64,000 nt of DNA. It comes from Paenibacillus radicis (ex Xue et al. 2023). Its GTDB lineage: Bacteria > Bacillota > Bacilli > Paenibacillales > NBRC-103111. The stretch spans positions 62,001 to 126,000 of the forward strand of contig NZ_JANQBD010000021.1 of NCBI RefSeq assembly GCF_024722015.1, read 5' to 3'. How positions within the stretch are numbered: position 1 is the first letter of the stretch; every line of letters begins with the position of its first letter. The notes beneath the pieces are model-generated. The model was not told the DNA's origin. It searched no databases and worked only from the letters and a program-made list of their open reading frames with translations. Shown here in pieces: positions 36,390 through 45,404 of the stretch. The position numbers and the translations under genes are program-made.

Positions 36390-36675
36390 GTCTGGGGCAT
36401 ACGAATCACTAATTAGGTCCGCTGCGATTTCCAGCCTGCATTTTCCACACAATATGATTCATTCACCATGATTTATTAGGGTTCATTAAGCGGATAATGG
36501 AAAGAATAAGCCCGTAGCATCGAGTGTCTGGAGTCAATCTTAATATTAAGGGATAGCATAAGTTTATTGTGCTGATAATGAATTTTTATGTCTTGTTTTG
36601 TTCACATTGTTTGCCAAATCAATTATAGTAGAGTAATAAACATTCGACCTTGGGTAAAATGAATGATACCGTAAC

Positions 36676-36722
36676 GAATGTATTTCTTCGAAAAGGACTT
36701 CGATCAGGAGTTTTTCTTGTGA
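36676..36722. repeat. Dispersed TGTATTTCTTCGAAAAGG...GATCAGGAGTTTTTCTT element
   Basis: TGTATTTCTTCGAAAAGGA, then CTTCGATCAGGAGTTTTTCTT (last part split by one base from consensus), follows the family seen near 18740, 19600 and 58805. It lies in the 455-bp region before citZ, in which I see no other gene. Confidence 0.5.
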
Positions 36723-36781
36723 ACAGTAATTTATGATATAGTAGTTATTATACGAACATGTAAAGTAAAGGAGAGATTGTT

Positions 36782-37894
36782 TTGACTGCTACTAAAGGTT
36801 TAGAAGGCATTGTTGCTACAACGTCCTCGATCAGCTCCATTATTGACGGTGTTTTAACTTACCGCGGCTATGATATTGATGATTTGGCTGAAAATGCGAC
36901 ATTTGAAGAGGTAGCTTATTTGCTATGGTATGGCAAGCTGCCTAACCGTTCCGAATTGGCTCAATTGGTTAAAGATCTAAATCAATATGCAGCTGTACCA
37001 AGTCAAGTGATCGATCAAATCAGAACGTATCCTAAGGATACGAATTCGATGGCTGCACTTCGTACGGCTGTTTCCAGTCTGGCCTTGTATGACGAAGAAG
37101 CTAACGATATGTCGCCGGAATCCAACCTGCGCAAAGCGATTAAATTGCAAGCTCAAATTCCTACTATCATTGCTGCATTTGCTCGTATTCGTGAAGGCAA
37201 AGAGCCGATTGCTCCTAAGCAAAGCGATTCCGTTGCCGAGAATTTCCTATACATGCTGATTGGCAAAGACCCGGATAAAGTGGCAATCGAAGCATTGGAT
37301 AAAGCTTTGGTGCTGCATGCAGACCACGAATTGAACGCATCAACTTTCGCGGCTCGCGTTACTGTAGCTACATTGTCCGACATTTATTCCGGCGTAACTT
37401 CTGCTATCGGAGCTCTTAAAGGACCATTACATGGCGGTGCGAATGAAGCGGTTATGGCTATGCTTGAGGATATCGGTACTTTTGAAAAAGCAGAGGCCTA
37501 TGTCAACGAGAAGCTGGCTAATAAAGAAAAAATTATGGGCTTTGGTCACCGTGTATACAAAAACGGCGATCCACGTGCCAAGCATTTGCAAAAAATGTCC
37601 GAACAGTTGGGCAAAATTACAGGTAATATGAACTGGTATAATATGTCAATTAAGATCGAAGAAATCGTAACCGGACAAAAAGGCTTAAAGCCAAATGTGG
37701 ACTTTTACTCCGCTTCCGTTTATACTTCTCTGGAGATTCCTCGTGATTTATTCACACCGATTTTTGCGGTAAGCCGTACATCCGGATGGACAGCTCACAT
37801 TCTTGAGCAGTTCGAGAACAATCGTTTGATCCGTCCTCGCGCTGAGTACACAGGTCTTTCCAACCAAAAATATGTTCCGATTGATAATCGTTAA
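36782..37894 (+). CDS. citZ: Citrate synthase
   Basis: This 370-residue type II dimeric citrate synthase condenses oxaloacetate and acetyl-CoA at the entry of the TCA cycle. The catalytic residues are visible in LHADHELNASTF, LKGPLHGGANEAV (His) and GFGHRVYKNGDPRAKHL (His), with a later Asp in NVDFYSASVY. The TTG at 36782 follows AAAGGAGAG. It is the first gene of the conserved citZ-icd-mdh cluster. The gaps to icd and mdh are 140 and 405 bp, so separate promoters or processing are likely. Confidence 0.95.
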   Translation: MTATKGLEGIVATTSSISSIIDGVLTYRGYDIDDLAENATFEEVAYLLWYGKLPNRSELAQLVKDLNQYAAVPSQVIDQIRTYPKDTNSMAALRTAVSSLALYDEEANDMSPESNLRKAIKLQAQIPTIIAAFARIREGKEPIAPKQSDSVAENFLYMLIGKDPDKVAIEALDKALVLHADHELNASTFAARVTVATLSDIYSGVTSAIGALKGPLHGGANEAVMAMLEDIGTFEKAEAYVNEKLANKEKIMGFGHRVYKNGDPRAKHLQKMSEQLGKITGNMNWYNMSIKIEEIVTGQKGLKPNVDFYSASVYTSLEIPRDLFTPIFAVSRTSGWTAHILEQFENNRLIRPRAEYTGLSNQKYVPIDNR

Positions 37895-38034
37895 TCGATT
37901 TCAATAAAGTCTACTGCAACCAACGGGTTGTTACAGCGTGATCCAAGTCTGGTTCTTTTGAACTGGACAAGCGCCGTGGCTCCCGTTCAATTTTGTGTTT
38001 ATACTTTCCCAATTTTAAGGAGGCAAACGAAATC

Positions 38035-39333
38035 ATGACTCAATTCGAAAACTTTAGCGCACCTACTGAAGGCGAAAAAATTACTATCACGGACGGCAAG
38101 CTAAACGTACCTAACAACCCTATCATTCCTTTTATTGAAGGCGACGGAACAGGTCCTGACATCTGGGCAGCTTCCAAACGCGTATTGGATGCAGCTGTAG
38201 AAAAAGCATACAAAGGCGAAAAGAAAATCGCTTGGTACGAAGTATATGCCGGCGAAAAAGCTTTTAATAAATACAACAGCTGGTTGCCAAATGACACTTT
38301 GACAGCTATTCGTGAATACATCGTAGCTATCAAAGGTCCTTTGACAACTCCAATCGGCGGCGGTATCCGTTCTTTGAACGTAGCACTTCGTCAAGAGCTT
38401 GACCTGTATGTATGCTCTCGTCCAGTTCGTTATTTCAACGGCGTACCATCCCCTGTTAAACGTCCTGAGCTTGTTGACATGGTTATTTTCCGTGAAAATA
38501 CAGAAGATATCTATGCAGGTATCGAGTGGGAAGCTGGTTCCGCTGAAGTTAAGAAAGTGATCGATTTCTTGCAAAATGAAATGGGCGTTAAGAAAATCCG
38601 TTTCCCTGAAACTTCCGGTATCGGTGTTAAGCCTGTTTCCTCCGAAGGTACTGAGCGTTTGGTTCGCGCTGCAATCGAGTACGCAATCAAGCACAACCGT
38701 AAAACATTGACTCTGGTACACAAAGGCAACATCATGAAATTTACTGAAGGTGCATTCAAGAACTGGGGTTATGAGCTGGCTGAAAGAGAATTCGGCGATA
38801 AAACTTTCACTTGGGCACAATACGATAGAATCAAAGCTGAGCAAGGTACAGATGCTGCAAATCAAGCACAAAAAGATGCTGAAGCAGCTGGCAAAGTTAT
38901 CGTAAAAGACGCTATCGCGGATATCGCGTTGCAGCAAGTTTTGACTCGTCCTACTGATTTCGACGTTATCGCTACATTGAACCTGAACGGCGACTACTTG
39001 TCCGATGCATTGGCTGCACAAGTTGGCGGTATTGGTATTGCTCCTGGAGCAAATATTAACTATGTAACTGGACACGCGATCTTCGAAGCTACTCATGGTA
39101 CTGCTCCTAAGTATGCTGGCTTGGACGTAGTAAACCCAGGTTCCGTAATCTTGTCCGGCGTTATGATGCTTGAGCACCTGGGCTGGTTGGAAGCTGTTGA
39201 GTTGATCTACAAAGGTATGGAAACATCGATCAACAACAAAACCGTTACTTATGACTTTGCACGTTTGATGGAAGGCGCTACTGAAGTAAAATGCTCCGAG
39301 TTCGCTGACCAAATCATCAAGCATATGGCGTAA
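38035..39333 (+). CDS. icd: NADP-dependent isocitrate dehydrogenase
   Basis: This 432-residue enzyme oxidises isocitrate to 2-oxoglutarate and makes NADPH. The substrate loop with the conserved serine (GGGIRSLNVALRQ), FRENTEDIYAGIEW and the NADP site ATHGTAPKYAGLDVVNPGS are all present. The ATG at 38035 has AAGGAGG at 38019-38025; a TTG-type start 42 bases upstream has none. Codon use is strongly biased (GCT, AAA, CGT), as in highly expressed genes. This leaves a 407-codon open frame on the opposite strand that is not real. Confidence 0.96.
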   Translation: MTQFENFSAPTEGEKITITDGKLNVPNNPIIPFIEGDGTGPDIWAASKRVLDAAVEKAYKGEKKIAWYEVYAGEKAFNKYNSWLPNDTLTAIREYIVAIKGPLTTPIGGGIRSLNVALRQELDLYVCSRPVRYFNGVPSPVKRPELVDMVIFRENTEDIYAGIEWEAGSAEVKKVIDFLQNEMGVKKIRFPETSGIGVKPVSSEGTERLVRAAIEYAIKHNRKTLTLVHKGNIMKFTEGAFKNWGYELAEREFGDKTFTWAQYDRIKAEQGTDAANQAQKDAEAAGKVIVKDAIADIALQQVLTRPTDFDVIATLNLNGDYLSDALAAQVGGIGIAPGANINYVTGHAIFEATHGTAPKYAGLDVVNPGSVILSGVMMLEHLGWLEAVELIYKGMETSINNKTVTYDFARLMEGATEVKCSEFADQIIKHMA

Positions 39334-39346
39334 TACATCCCTTAAA

Positions 39347-39606
39347 TCCCCCTTAGTGAGGGGGAGACCCTAGAGGTTTTGCCTCCTGGACCACGAAGGT
39401 TGTCTGTGGCGGGAGTGAGGAGCTTCGATGGGACTTGGGGAACGTGGAGCGCGTACGTCAGCGAGAGCTTGAGGCTAACGCCCAAGCGTCTCGCTGACAC
39501 GCTTTTAGCGTGTATGTGAAATTGGTTCGAAGTTAGCTGTGAGTAGAAAGCAACGCGTACGTCAGCGAGAGCACACTCAACCGAGTGAAAGGTTGCTTTT
39601 ACAATT
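39347..39606. repeat. Structured non-coding region between icd and mdh
   Basis: This gene-free gap holds several hairpins. They are CCCCCT/AGGGGG (39348-39365), a TCAGCGAGA...TCTCGCTGA inverted pair (39458-39498), ACACGC/GCGTGT (39496-39512), and AAAGCAAC/GTTGCTTT (39547-39600) with an inner CACTC/GAGTG. A 19-bp sequence, CGCGTACGTCAGCGAGAGC, occurs directly at 39450 and 39554. The last hairpin is followed by TTTT and can stop transcription. A terminator plus repeat element or a small RNA are both possible. Confidence 0.55.
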
Positions 39607-39738
39607 TTTCAAAAAGAGTGATAAGGATTCGGGAAATGTGTAAGAACACACTTTCAACAACGGCCGGAGGCACATCCCTAAACCTGGTTAGCTCACTTTT
39701 TGAATCTTTAGAAACTACATTTCAGGAGGTAATTAATC

Positions 39739-40680
39739 ATGGCAATCGCACGTAAAAAGATAACTGTTGTCGGAGCTGGTTTTACTGGAGCGACTACTGC
39801 ATTTCTAGCAGCTCAAAAAGAATTGGGAGACGTTGTATTGCTGGACATCCCACAGCTGGAAAATCCTACAAAAGGTAAAGCTTTGGACATGCTGGAAGCT
39901 TCGCCTGTTCAAGGATTCGACAGCAACATCGTTGGTACTTCCAACTACGACGATACAGCTAACTCCGATATCGTTATCATCACAGCAGGTATCGCTCGTA
40001 AACCGGGTATGAGCCGTGATGATCTCGTTAACACGAATGCAGGCATCGTAAGATCCGTTTGCGAAAACGTAAAAAGAACGAGCCCTAACTCCATTGTAAT
40101 CATTTTGAGCAACCCGGTTGATGCTATGACTTATGTGGCTTACCAAGCTTTGGGTTTCCCAAAAGAACGCGTAATCGGCCAATCCGGCGTATTGGATACA
40201 GCACGTTATTGCACATTTATCGCTCAAGAGTTGAACGTATCTGTTGAAGATGTGCGCGGCTTCGTATTGGGCGGTCATGGTGATGACATGGTTCCTTTGG
40301 TACGTTACTCCAATGTTGGCGGTATTCCAATCGAGAAATTGATTCCTGCTGATCGCATCGAAGCTATTGTACAACGTACTCGTACAGGCGGCGGCGAAAT
40401 CGTTAACCTGTTGGGCAACGGCAGCGCATACTATGCACCTGCAGCATCCCTTGTTCAAATGGCTGAAGCTATCATCAAGGACAAGAAGCGTATTATCCCT
40501 GCTATCGCATTGCTTCAAGGCGAATATGGCTATGACAACTTGTTCATGGGCGTACCTACATTGTTGGGCGGCGAAGGCATCGAGAAAATTTTCGAATTGG
40601 AGCTTCTGCCTGAAGAGAAGACTGCTCTTGATAAATCCGCTGATTCCGTTCGCAACGTGATCAAAGTGGTATCTGCTTAA
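39739..40680 (+). CDS. mdh: Malate dehydrogenase
   Basis: This 313-residue NAD-dependent enzyme of the lactate-dehydrogenase-like class interconverts malate and oxaloacetate. The Rossmann motif is VVGAGFTGATTAF, the catalytic Asp-His pair lies in GVLDTARY and GGHGDDMVPL, and substrate arginines in GIARKPGMSRDDL. Position 9 onward reads GAGFTG, one glycine fewer than the usual GxGxxG, common in this family. AGGAGG at 39725 precedes the ATG. In Bacillus phoP-phoR follow, but here repeats follow instead. Confidence 0.96.
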   Translation: MAIARKKITVVGAGFTGATTAFLAAQKELGDVVLLDIPQLENPTKGKALDMLEASPVQGFDSNIVGTSNYDDTANSDIVIITAGIARKPGMSRDDLVNTNAGIVRSVCENVKRTSPNSIVIILSNPVDAMTYVAYQALGFPKERVIGQSGVLDTARYCTFIAQELNVSVEDVRGFVLGGHGDDMVPLVRYSNVGGIPIEKLIPADRIEAIVQRTRTGGGEIVNLLGNGSAYYAPAASLVQMAEAIIKDKKRIIPAIALLQGEYGYDNLFMGVPTLLGGEGIEKIFELELLPEEKTALDKSADSVRNVIKVVSA

Positions 40681-40702
40681 TCCTGTAAATAGATCTTTAC
40701 AT

Positions 40703-40739
40703 AAACCAGTGAGGCCTTTGAGGCTGATCTGGTTTTTTT
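40703..40739 (+). terminator. Rho-independent terminator after mdh
   Basis: AAACCAG at 40703-40709 pairs with CTGGTTT at 40729-40735, with an inner GAGGC/GCCT-type pairing, followed by TTTT. Confidence 0.88.
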
Positions 40740-40882
40740 GCGTTTAACTTGCTCAATGATCAGAAGGGTTTGTGGGTAGCATCGAAGCGAAGCGCGAAGC
40801 AACCTGGAGTTCTGTAGGAAAGTTGCAGCTGATCGACGGTCATGCAGCGCCACACCGCGTGCAGAATCGCTGCGCGCGGTGC

Positions 40883-41441
40883 GAAACGGAACAGACATTT
40901 CCGTTATTTTGTTTACCGCATCCAATTCGAGGCTATAGCGGAAGTCGGGATTCCGTTATTTCGGATGAATAGGCGCAATATGCCCAAAAACAGAGAGATA
41001 ACGGAACTAGCCGTTCCGTTGTCTCTCTGTTTTTGGGCTTTCCGGGCGATAAAGGAACAACGCTTCCGCTATTATCGTTCGCTTCCGGGATGCTGCGTGG
41101 TGTTCGGCTGGTCGCCATGCGGCGCCGGGCCGCACCACGCGCTGGAGTGTTGCGTGGTGCGAAACGGAACAGTGATTTCCGTTATTTTGTCTGCCGCTTC
41201 CAATTCGAGGCTATAGCGGAAGTCGGGATTCCGTTATTTCGGATGAATAGGCGCAATATGCCCAAAAACAGAGAGATAACGGAACTAGCCGTTCCGTTGT
41301 CTCTCTGTTTTTGGGATTTTCCGGGCGATAAAGGAACAACGCTTCCGCTATTATCGTTCGCTTCCGGGATGCTGCGTGGTGTTTGACCGGTCGCCATGCA
41401 GCGCCGGGCCGCACCACGCGCTGGAGTGTTGCACGTGGTAC
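40883..41441. repeat. Two tandem 278-bp hairpin-rich repeat units
   Basis: Unit A (40883-41160) and unit B (41161-41441) are nearly identical over their whole length. Each has an ACGGAA...TTCCGTTAT hairpin, then a CGGAAGTCGGGATTCCG hairpin. A long hairpin follows with 25-bp arms (40983-41007 with 41013-41037, and 41261-41285 with 41291-41315; one U-G pair). GGCGATAAAGGAAC and a GC-rich tail with CGCACCACGCGC complete the unit. A diverged single copy lies at 18905-19090. Several open frames cross the units on both strands, but none has a ribosome site. The flanks 40740-40882 and 41442-41577 show no gene. Confidence 0.92.
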
Positions 41442-41577
41442 AGCACTGACCGCTCTTCTTAGAAGCTCCCCACGCTGATGTACAGCTTTCGTTCTGAAAA
41501 TGTCACATGGATCAGATTTTTATATTTTTAAATAGAAAATGTCTATTAGACTAACTGTGAGAGATAAAGTAAGATTT

Positions 41578-41610
41578 AAATTAATTCCTATATGAATAAT
41601 TGGTATTAAC
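41578..41610. promoter_or_regulatory. CymR-like operator, minus orientation
   Basis: Read on the minus strand, this 33-bp segment is GTTAATACCAA, seven bases, TATAGGAA, one base, TAATTT. It matches the element at 45405-45437 in 27 of 33 positions. It lies 30 bp before the first monooxygenase gene. The form recalls the CymR sites of Bacillus sulfur genes. Confidence 0.6.
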
Positions 41611-41639
41611 GAATAAACTATAAGCTAAGGAGTGCGAAT

Positions 41640-42983
41640 ATGTCTAAACGACGAATGTTGAAGCTTGGTGCAAATATTAATGGTGTTGGTAATAGTATGT
41701 CCTATTGGAAGCATCCACAGGTGTCAACCGAAGCGAGTGTTGATTTTGAGTTCTATAGGCAGCAGGCATTAATTGCGGAGGCAGGAAAATTCGATCTTCT
41801 TTTTATTGCGGATGGCCTCTATATAAATGAAAAATCCAACCCCCATTTTTTAAACAGGTTCGAGCCGCTTACTATATTGTCTGCTTTAAGCGCAGTCACT
41901 TCCAAGATTGGCCTTGTAGCAACGCTTTCCTCATCCTATAGCGAGCCTTTTACGGTTGCGCGCCAGTTTGGTTCACTTGATAAATTAAGCGGAGGCAGGG
42001 CGGGATGGAACGTTGTGACCTCACCACTTGAAGGCTCAGCGAAAAATTTCAGTAAGGATGAGCATCCATCTCACTCTTTACGCTATCAAATAGCGGAGGA
42101 ATTTCTGGAGGTTGTAAAAGGGCTGTGGGACTCATGGGAAGACGATGCTTTTGTAGCAGATAAAAAGAGCGGCGTGTTTTTTAATTCGGAGAAAATGCAT
42201 CGGTTGAATCATCAAGGGCAATTCTTTTCTGTGCAAGGACCACTTAATATCGCCCGCTCCAAGCAAGGCTATCCAGTCGTTTTCCAAGCCGGTTCATCTG
42301 AATCGGGCAAGGAGTTAGCAGCGAAATCGGCGGATGCCGTTTATACCGGACATGATTCTATTGAGGAAGCGAAGCTTTTTTACCGGGATGTCAAATCCAG
42401 AGCTAAATTGTATGGGCGTTCCGCAGAGGATATCCTTATTTTCCCAGGCATCGGACCGATTGTTGGACGTACGGATGAGGAAGTCGAGCGCAAATATAAG
42501 GAGGTGGCAGAGCTAGTCACTATTGAAAGTGCACTTGATTATTTGGGCCGATACTTCGAGCATTTCGATTTCTCCCAATATCCTCTTGATGAACCGTTTC
42601 CTGATCTAGGGGAGTTCGGAAGCAACAGCTTTCGCAGTACAACTGACCGAATAAAAAAAGAAGCGAAAGAGCAAAACCTGACACTGCGCCAGGTTGCCAT
42701 TCGTGCATCAACGCCAAGGGGCGCATTTATGGGCACACCGGAGAAGATCGCTGACCTGATCCAGCAATGGTTCGAGGAGGAAGCCGCCGATGGCTTTAAT
42801 ATTCGCACCGTGGTGCCGGGGGGATTATCTGATTTTGTTGAGCTAGTCGTGCCTATATTGCAAGAACGCGGCCTCTTTAGAACGGAATATGAGCATAATA
42901 CTTTGCGAGAAAATTTAGGACTCACCATTCCGGTGAACCGCTATGCCGCAGAGTCGAAACGAGCACTGGAGCCTACGCAATAA
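41640..42983 (+). CDS. Flavin-dependent monooxygenase, NtaA/SnaA/DszA family
   Basis: This 447-residue bacterial-luciferase-like enzyme uses reduced FMN from a separate reductase to oxygenate a small organic molecule. The N-terminus MSKRRMLKLGANINGVG, the FMN-phosphate region SGGRAGWNVVTS and QAGSSESGKELAAK are family hallmarks. Relatives cleave nitrilotriacetate, dimethyl sulfide or dibenzothiophene sulfone. TAAGGAG precedes the ATG. A paralogue lies at 46506. The CymR-like element upstream points to sulfur-source use, which is an inference. Confidence 0.87.
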   Translation: MSKRRMLKLGANINGVGNSMSYWKHPQVSTEASVDFEFYRQQALIAEAGKFDLLFIADGLYINEKSNPHFLNRFEPLTILSALSAVTSKIGLVATLSSSYSEPFTVARQFGSLDKLSGGRAGWNVVTSPLEGSAKNFSKDEHPSHSLRYQIAEEFLEVVKGLWDSWEDDAFVADKKSGVFFNSEKMHRLNHQGQFFSVQGPLNIARSKQGYPVVFQAGSSESGKELAAKSADAVYTGHDSIEEAKLFYRDVKSRAKLYGRSAEDILIFPGIGPIVGRTDEEVERKYKEVAELVTIESALDYLGRYFEHFDFSQYPLDEPFPDLGEFGSNSFRSTTDRIKKEAKEQNLTLRQVAIRASTPRGAFMGTPEKIADLIQQWFEEEAADGFNIRTVVPGGLSDFVELVVPILQERGLFRTEYEHNTLRENLGLTIPVNRYAAESKRALEPTQ

Positions 42984-43066
42984 TGGGAATGCCTCCCATG
43001 AATAGGCACGGCTTCGAATATGGAATTCACCGAAAACAGAACTTTTGACGAGGGGGCCCATGCAAG

Positions 43067-44143
43067 ATGAAATTCGCATTGTTTAGCCTAATGATGAATT
43101 TACCCAATGCTGTGACGGGTGAAGCTTTGAACACGCAGCAAAAGTTTGAGAACGTTCTGAAGCAGGCGATTCTTGCTGAACGGCTGGGATTTGAGGCATA
43201 TGGTGTAGGCGAGCGGCATGGAGAGCCTTTCTTGTCTTCCTCGCCACCGGTTGTCCTGAGTGCTATCGCCGCGAGAACCTCCAGGATTCGGCTGTTAACG
43301 ACGGTTACAGTTTTAAGTGTGCTGGACCCTGTCCGTGTTGCTGAGGACTATGCGACTCTTGATCATCTCTCAGGCGGACGCATTGAGCTGATCATTGGCA
43401 AAGGAAATGATCCGCGTCACTATCCGCTATTTGGGATTTCAGAGGAGGAGCAGTGGGAATCGCTCGCTGAGCGGTACGCTCTTCTCAAGCGTTTGTGGAA
43501 TGAGGAAAATGTCACATGGCAGGGGCGTTATCGCTCGCCGCTGGATAATGTAACGACACAGCCTAGGCCTTTTCAGCTGCCTATCCCCGTGTGGCACGGC
43601 AGTGCATCAAGCACCTTATCAACCGAGCTGGCCGCCAAATATGGAGAGCCTATCTTCTCATCGAATACTTTTCACCCGCAGGCCAAATATAAAGCGTTAA
43701 TCGATCATTATCGGGAACGTTTGGAGCATTATGGACATGACCCTGCGAAGGCGCTCGTCGGATCGGGTGCGGGCAGCTTATACCTGGCTAATACCAAGGA
43801 AGAAGCAATCAATCGCTTCCGGCCTTACTACAATGCTTTTCAATCTACAGCATCAGCCAAGCACAACCATACGCCTTTCAAAAATCTGGAGGATAACATA
43901 GAGAACGGTCCCATTCTGGTAGGCAGCCCTGAGAGCGTGATTGAGAAGATTTTGAACTATCATTCCGCTTATGGGCATCAGGTGCTTAGTATCAGCGTGG
44001 ATGGGTTGACGGAATCGGAGCAGCTGGAGCAGGTCGAACGGTTTGCTTCCGAAGTTGCCCCCGTACTGCGGCGGTTTATTCCAAGCACGGTGTGGGACAA
44101 TAAATCATCCGCTTTAACGCAAGGTTTGATTGCCAATTTTTAA
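43067..44143 (+). CDS. Luciferase-like monooxygenase (LLM class)
   Basis: This 358-residue TIM-barrel flavoenzyme of a second LLM subfamily has AYGVGERHGEPFLSSSPPVV near the N-terminus. Later come DHLSGGRIELIIGKGNDP, the FMN-phosphate-binding segment, and PIPVWHGSAS. GAGGGG at 43050-43055 precedes the ATG; the ATG seven bases earlier is out of frame. It lies 83 bp after the NtaA-type gene and probably shares its transcript, ending at a clear terminator. The substrate is unknown. Confidence 0.85.
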   Translation: MKFALFSLMMNLPNAVTGEALNTQQKFENVLKQAILAERLGFEAYGVGERHGEPFLSSSPPVVLSAIAARTSRIRLLTTVTVLSVLDPVRVAEDYATLDHLSGGRIELIIGKGNDPRHYPLFGISEEEQWESLAERYALLKRLWNEENVTWQGRYRSPLDNVTTQPRPFQLPIPVWHGSASSTLSTELAAKYGEPIFSSNTFHPQAKYKALIDHYRERLEHYGHDPAKALVGSGAGSLYLANTKEEAINRFRPYYNAFQSTASAKHNHTPFKNLEDNIENGPILVGSPESVIEKILNYHSAYGHQVLSISVDGLTESEQLEQVERFASEVAPVLRRFIPSTVWDNKSSALTQGLIANF

Positions 44144-44191
44144 TGGTGATTAAGGGCTTGTTTACCCTATGATTGCCTTTAAAGATACATT

Positions 44192-44218
44192 AAAGCTGCG
44201 GCTGTCTGCAGCTTTTTT
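44192..44218 (+). terminator. Rho-independent terminator after the first monooxygenase pair
   Basis: AAGCTGC at 44193-44199 pairs with GCAGCTT at 44208-44214 and is followed by TTTT. Confidence 0.85.
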
Positions 44219-44244
44219 GAGTTAATGACAGAAGAATAAGAGCA

Positions 44245-44273
44245 TTGACATAACAGTTGTGGTGGTCTATATT
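44245..44273 (+). promoter_or_regulatory. Sigma-A promoter of the LysR gene
   Basis: A perfect TTGACA at 44245-44250, 17 bp, then TATATT at 44268-44273. A degenerate version of the CymR-like element (CATATCGGAATAAT) begins at its downstream edge (44272-44301). Confidence 0.7.
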
Positions 44274-44323
44274 TAAAATATACTAAACATATCGGAATAA
44301 TCAATTATCTACCGGATTACCAG

Positions 44324-44361
44324 GAGATACATCATTCCTCTTTTTGAGGCGGGTGTATCTC
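44324..44361 (+). promoter_or_regulatory. Leader hairpin before the LysR gene
   Basis: GAGATACA at 44324-44331 pairs with TGTATCTC at 44354-44361, and CCTC/GAGG pair inside. A T-rich TATTTGTTTT follows, so it may act as an attenuator. It lies about 70 bp before the start codon. Confidence 0.5.
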
Positions 44362-44428
44362 TATTTGTTTTCGGGGCACAGCAGGATTGTTGAGGAGATG
44401 AAATTTTCATAAGAAAAGGGATGATGGA

Positions 44429-45319
44429 ATGAATATTGATAATCTGGAAGCTTTCGTGTATGTAATCCATTTCAACAGCTTCAATAAAGCTGCCGACGCT
44501 TTATTTCTATCCCAACCATCGATTTCAGCCCGAATTCAATCATTGGAAAGAGAATTAAATGCACTGCTTTTTGACAGAGAAGGCAAGCATTTCAGCTTAA
44601 CGGATAAAGGAAAACAGTTTCTGCCCTACGCCCAGCAAATTTTGCAATCTTATAAAAAGGGTAAGCAGCAGCTGCAGCATAAGAGTTCTTCGCTTGATGA
44701 GTTGAGAATTGGATGTACGGTATCCGTATCGAATTATTTGATTCCCGAAATACTTCCTTTGCTGAAAGAGCAGGTACCTGATGTTCAAATAAAACTGACC
44801 ACCGCTCCATCCGAGACTTTATTAGAAAAATTGTTAAGCAAAGAGATCGACTTAGGACTTGTTCGTAACATTGCTCATCCCCATATCCATTCCGTTAAGT
44901 TTTATGAGGATCCTATCCGTCTTTTTGTACGTCAGGAGCATGCGTTCGCAAGGATGGATGCTGTGACTGTAGAGGATGTTGTTAATGAGCCATTGGTATT
45001 TTTTGAATGCGGCTCTCTGGACTGGATGAAAATTCACAGGCTGTTCGATTCGCTGCACCTCCCCCCTAATATTGTGTACCATATCGATAATTTGGAAACA
45101 GCCAAAAAGCTGGTGCTCAAGGGAGTAGGTATCAGCTTTCTTCCCGAGCTCTGTGTTCAAAAGGAGGTTCAGGATAACCTGCTGGTTCCTATCGAGCTTC
45201 CGACTTTAAATAGTCTCTCACTTCGTACCAACCTGATCTCGCTGAACGGGGAAAGCTTGCATTGGCATAAATTGTTTCAGGAAACGGTTAAAGGAATAAA
45301 TTTCAAATCATGCTTCTAA
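44429..45319 (+). CDS. LysR-family transcriptional regulator
   Basis: This 296-residue protein has an N-terminal winged helix (about residues 1-60, FNKAADALFLSQPSISARIQ) and a periplasmic-binding-like effector domain (about 88-290). It lies between the two monooxygenase gene groups and resembles CysL/YtlI-type activators of sulfur-source genes in its context. That context role is inferred. AAAGGGATGATGG precedes the ATG. It has its own promoter and a leader hairpin. Confidence 0.88.
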   Translation: MNIDNLEAFVYVIHFNSFNKAADALFLSQPSISARIQSLERELNALLFDREGKHFSLTDKGKQFLPYAQQILQSYKKGKQQLQHKSSSLDELRIGCTVSVSNYLIPEILPLLKEQVPDVQIKLTTAPSETLLEKLLSKEIDLGLVRNIAHPHIHSVKFYEDPIRLFVRQEHAFARMDAVTVEDVVNEPLVFFECGSLDWMKIHRLFDSLHLPPNIVYHIDNLETAKKLVLKGVGISFLPELCVQKEVQDNLLVPIELPTLNSLSLRTNLISLNGESLHWHKLFQETVKGINFKSCF

Positions 45320-45365
45320 TAGAATTATTAAATTAATGGATAGAAAGAACCTATTATCCGACCGA

Positions 45366-45394
45366 TTGACGGTGTCTAGAGGCGGTGTTACAGT
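45366..45394 (+). promoter_or_regulatory. Probable sigma-A promoter of the monooxygenase-ABC operon
   Basis: TTGACG at 45366-45371, 17 bp, then TACAGT at 45389-45394. Transcription would start close to 45401, just before the CymR-like element. Confidence 0.5.
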
Positions 45395-45404
45395 TTTAAT
45401 AAGA

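Noticed and set aside
38101..39324. Open frame of 407 codons on the minus strand opposite icd
   Set aside because: The strong codon bias of icd removes stops on the other strand. There is no ribosome site, no recognisable domain, and the plus-strand gene is certain.
39805..40518. Open frame of 237 codons opposite mdh
   Set aside because: It is a mirror of biased codons in mdh, with a Cys/Asn-rich translation unlike a real protein.
41033..41386. Several frames on both strands inside the 278-bp repeats
   Set aside because: The repeats are built of inverted repeats, so the frames duplicate each other. None has a start signal, and similar frames appear in each copy.
44324..44361. S-box (SAM) riboswitch before the LysR gene
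   Set aside because: The sulfur context made it worth checking, but the conserved S-box core sequences are absent.
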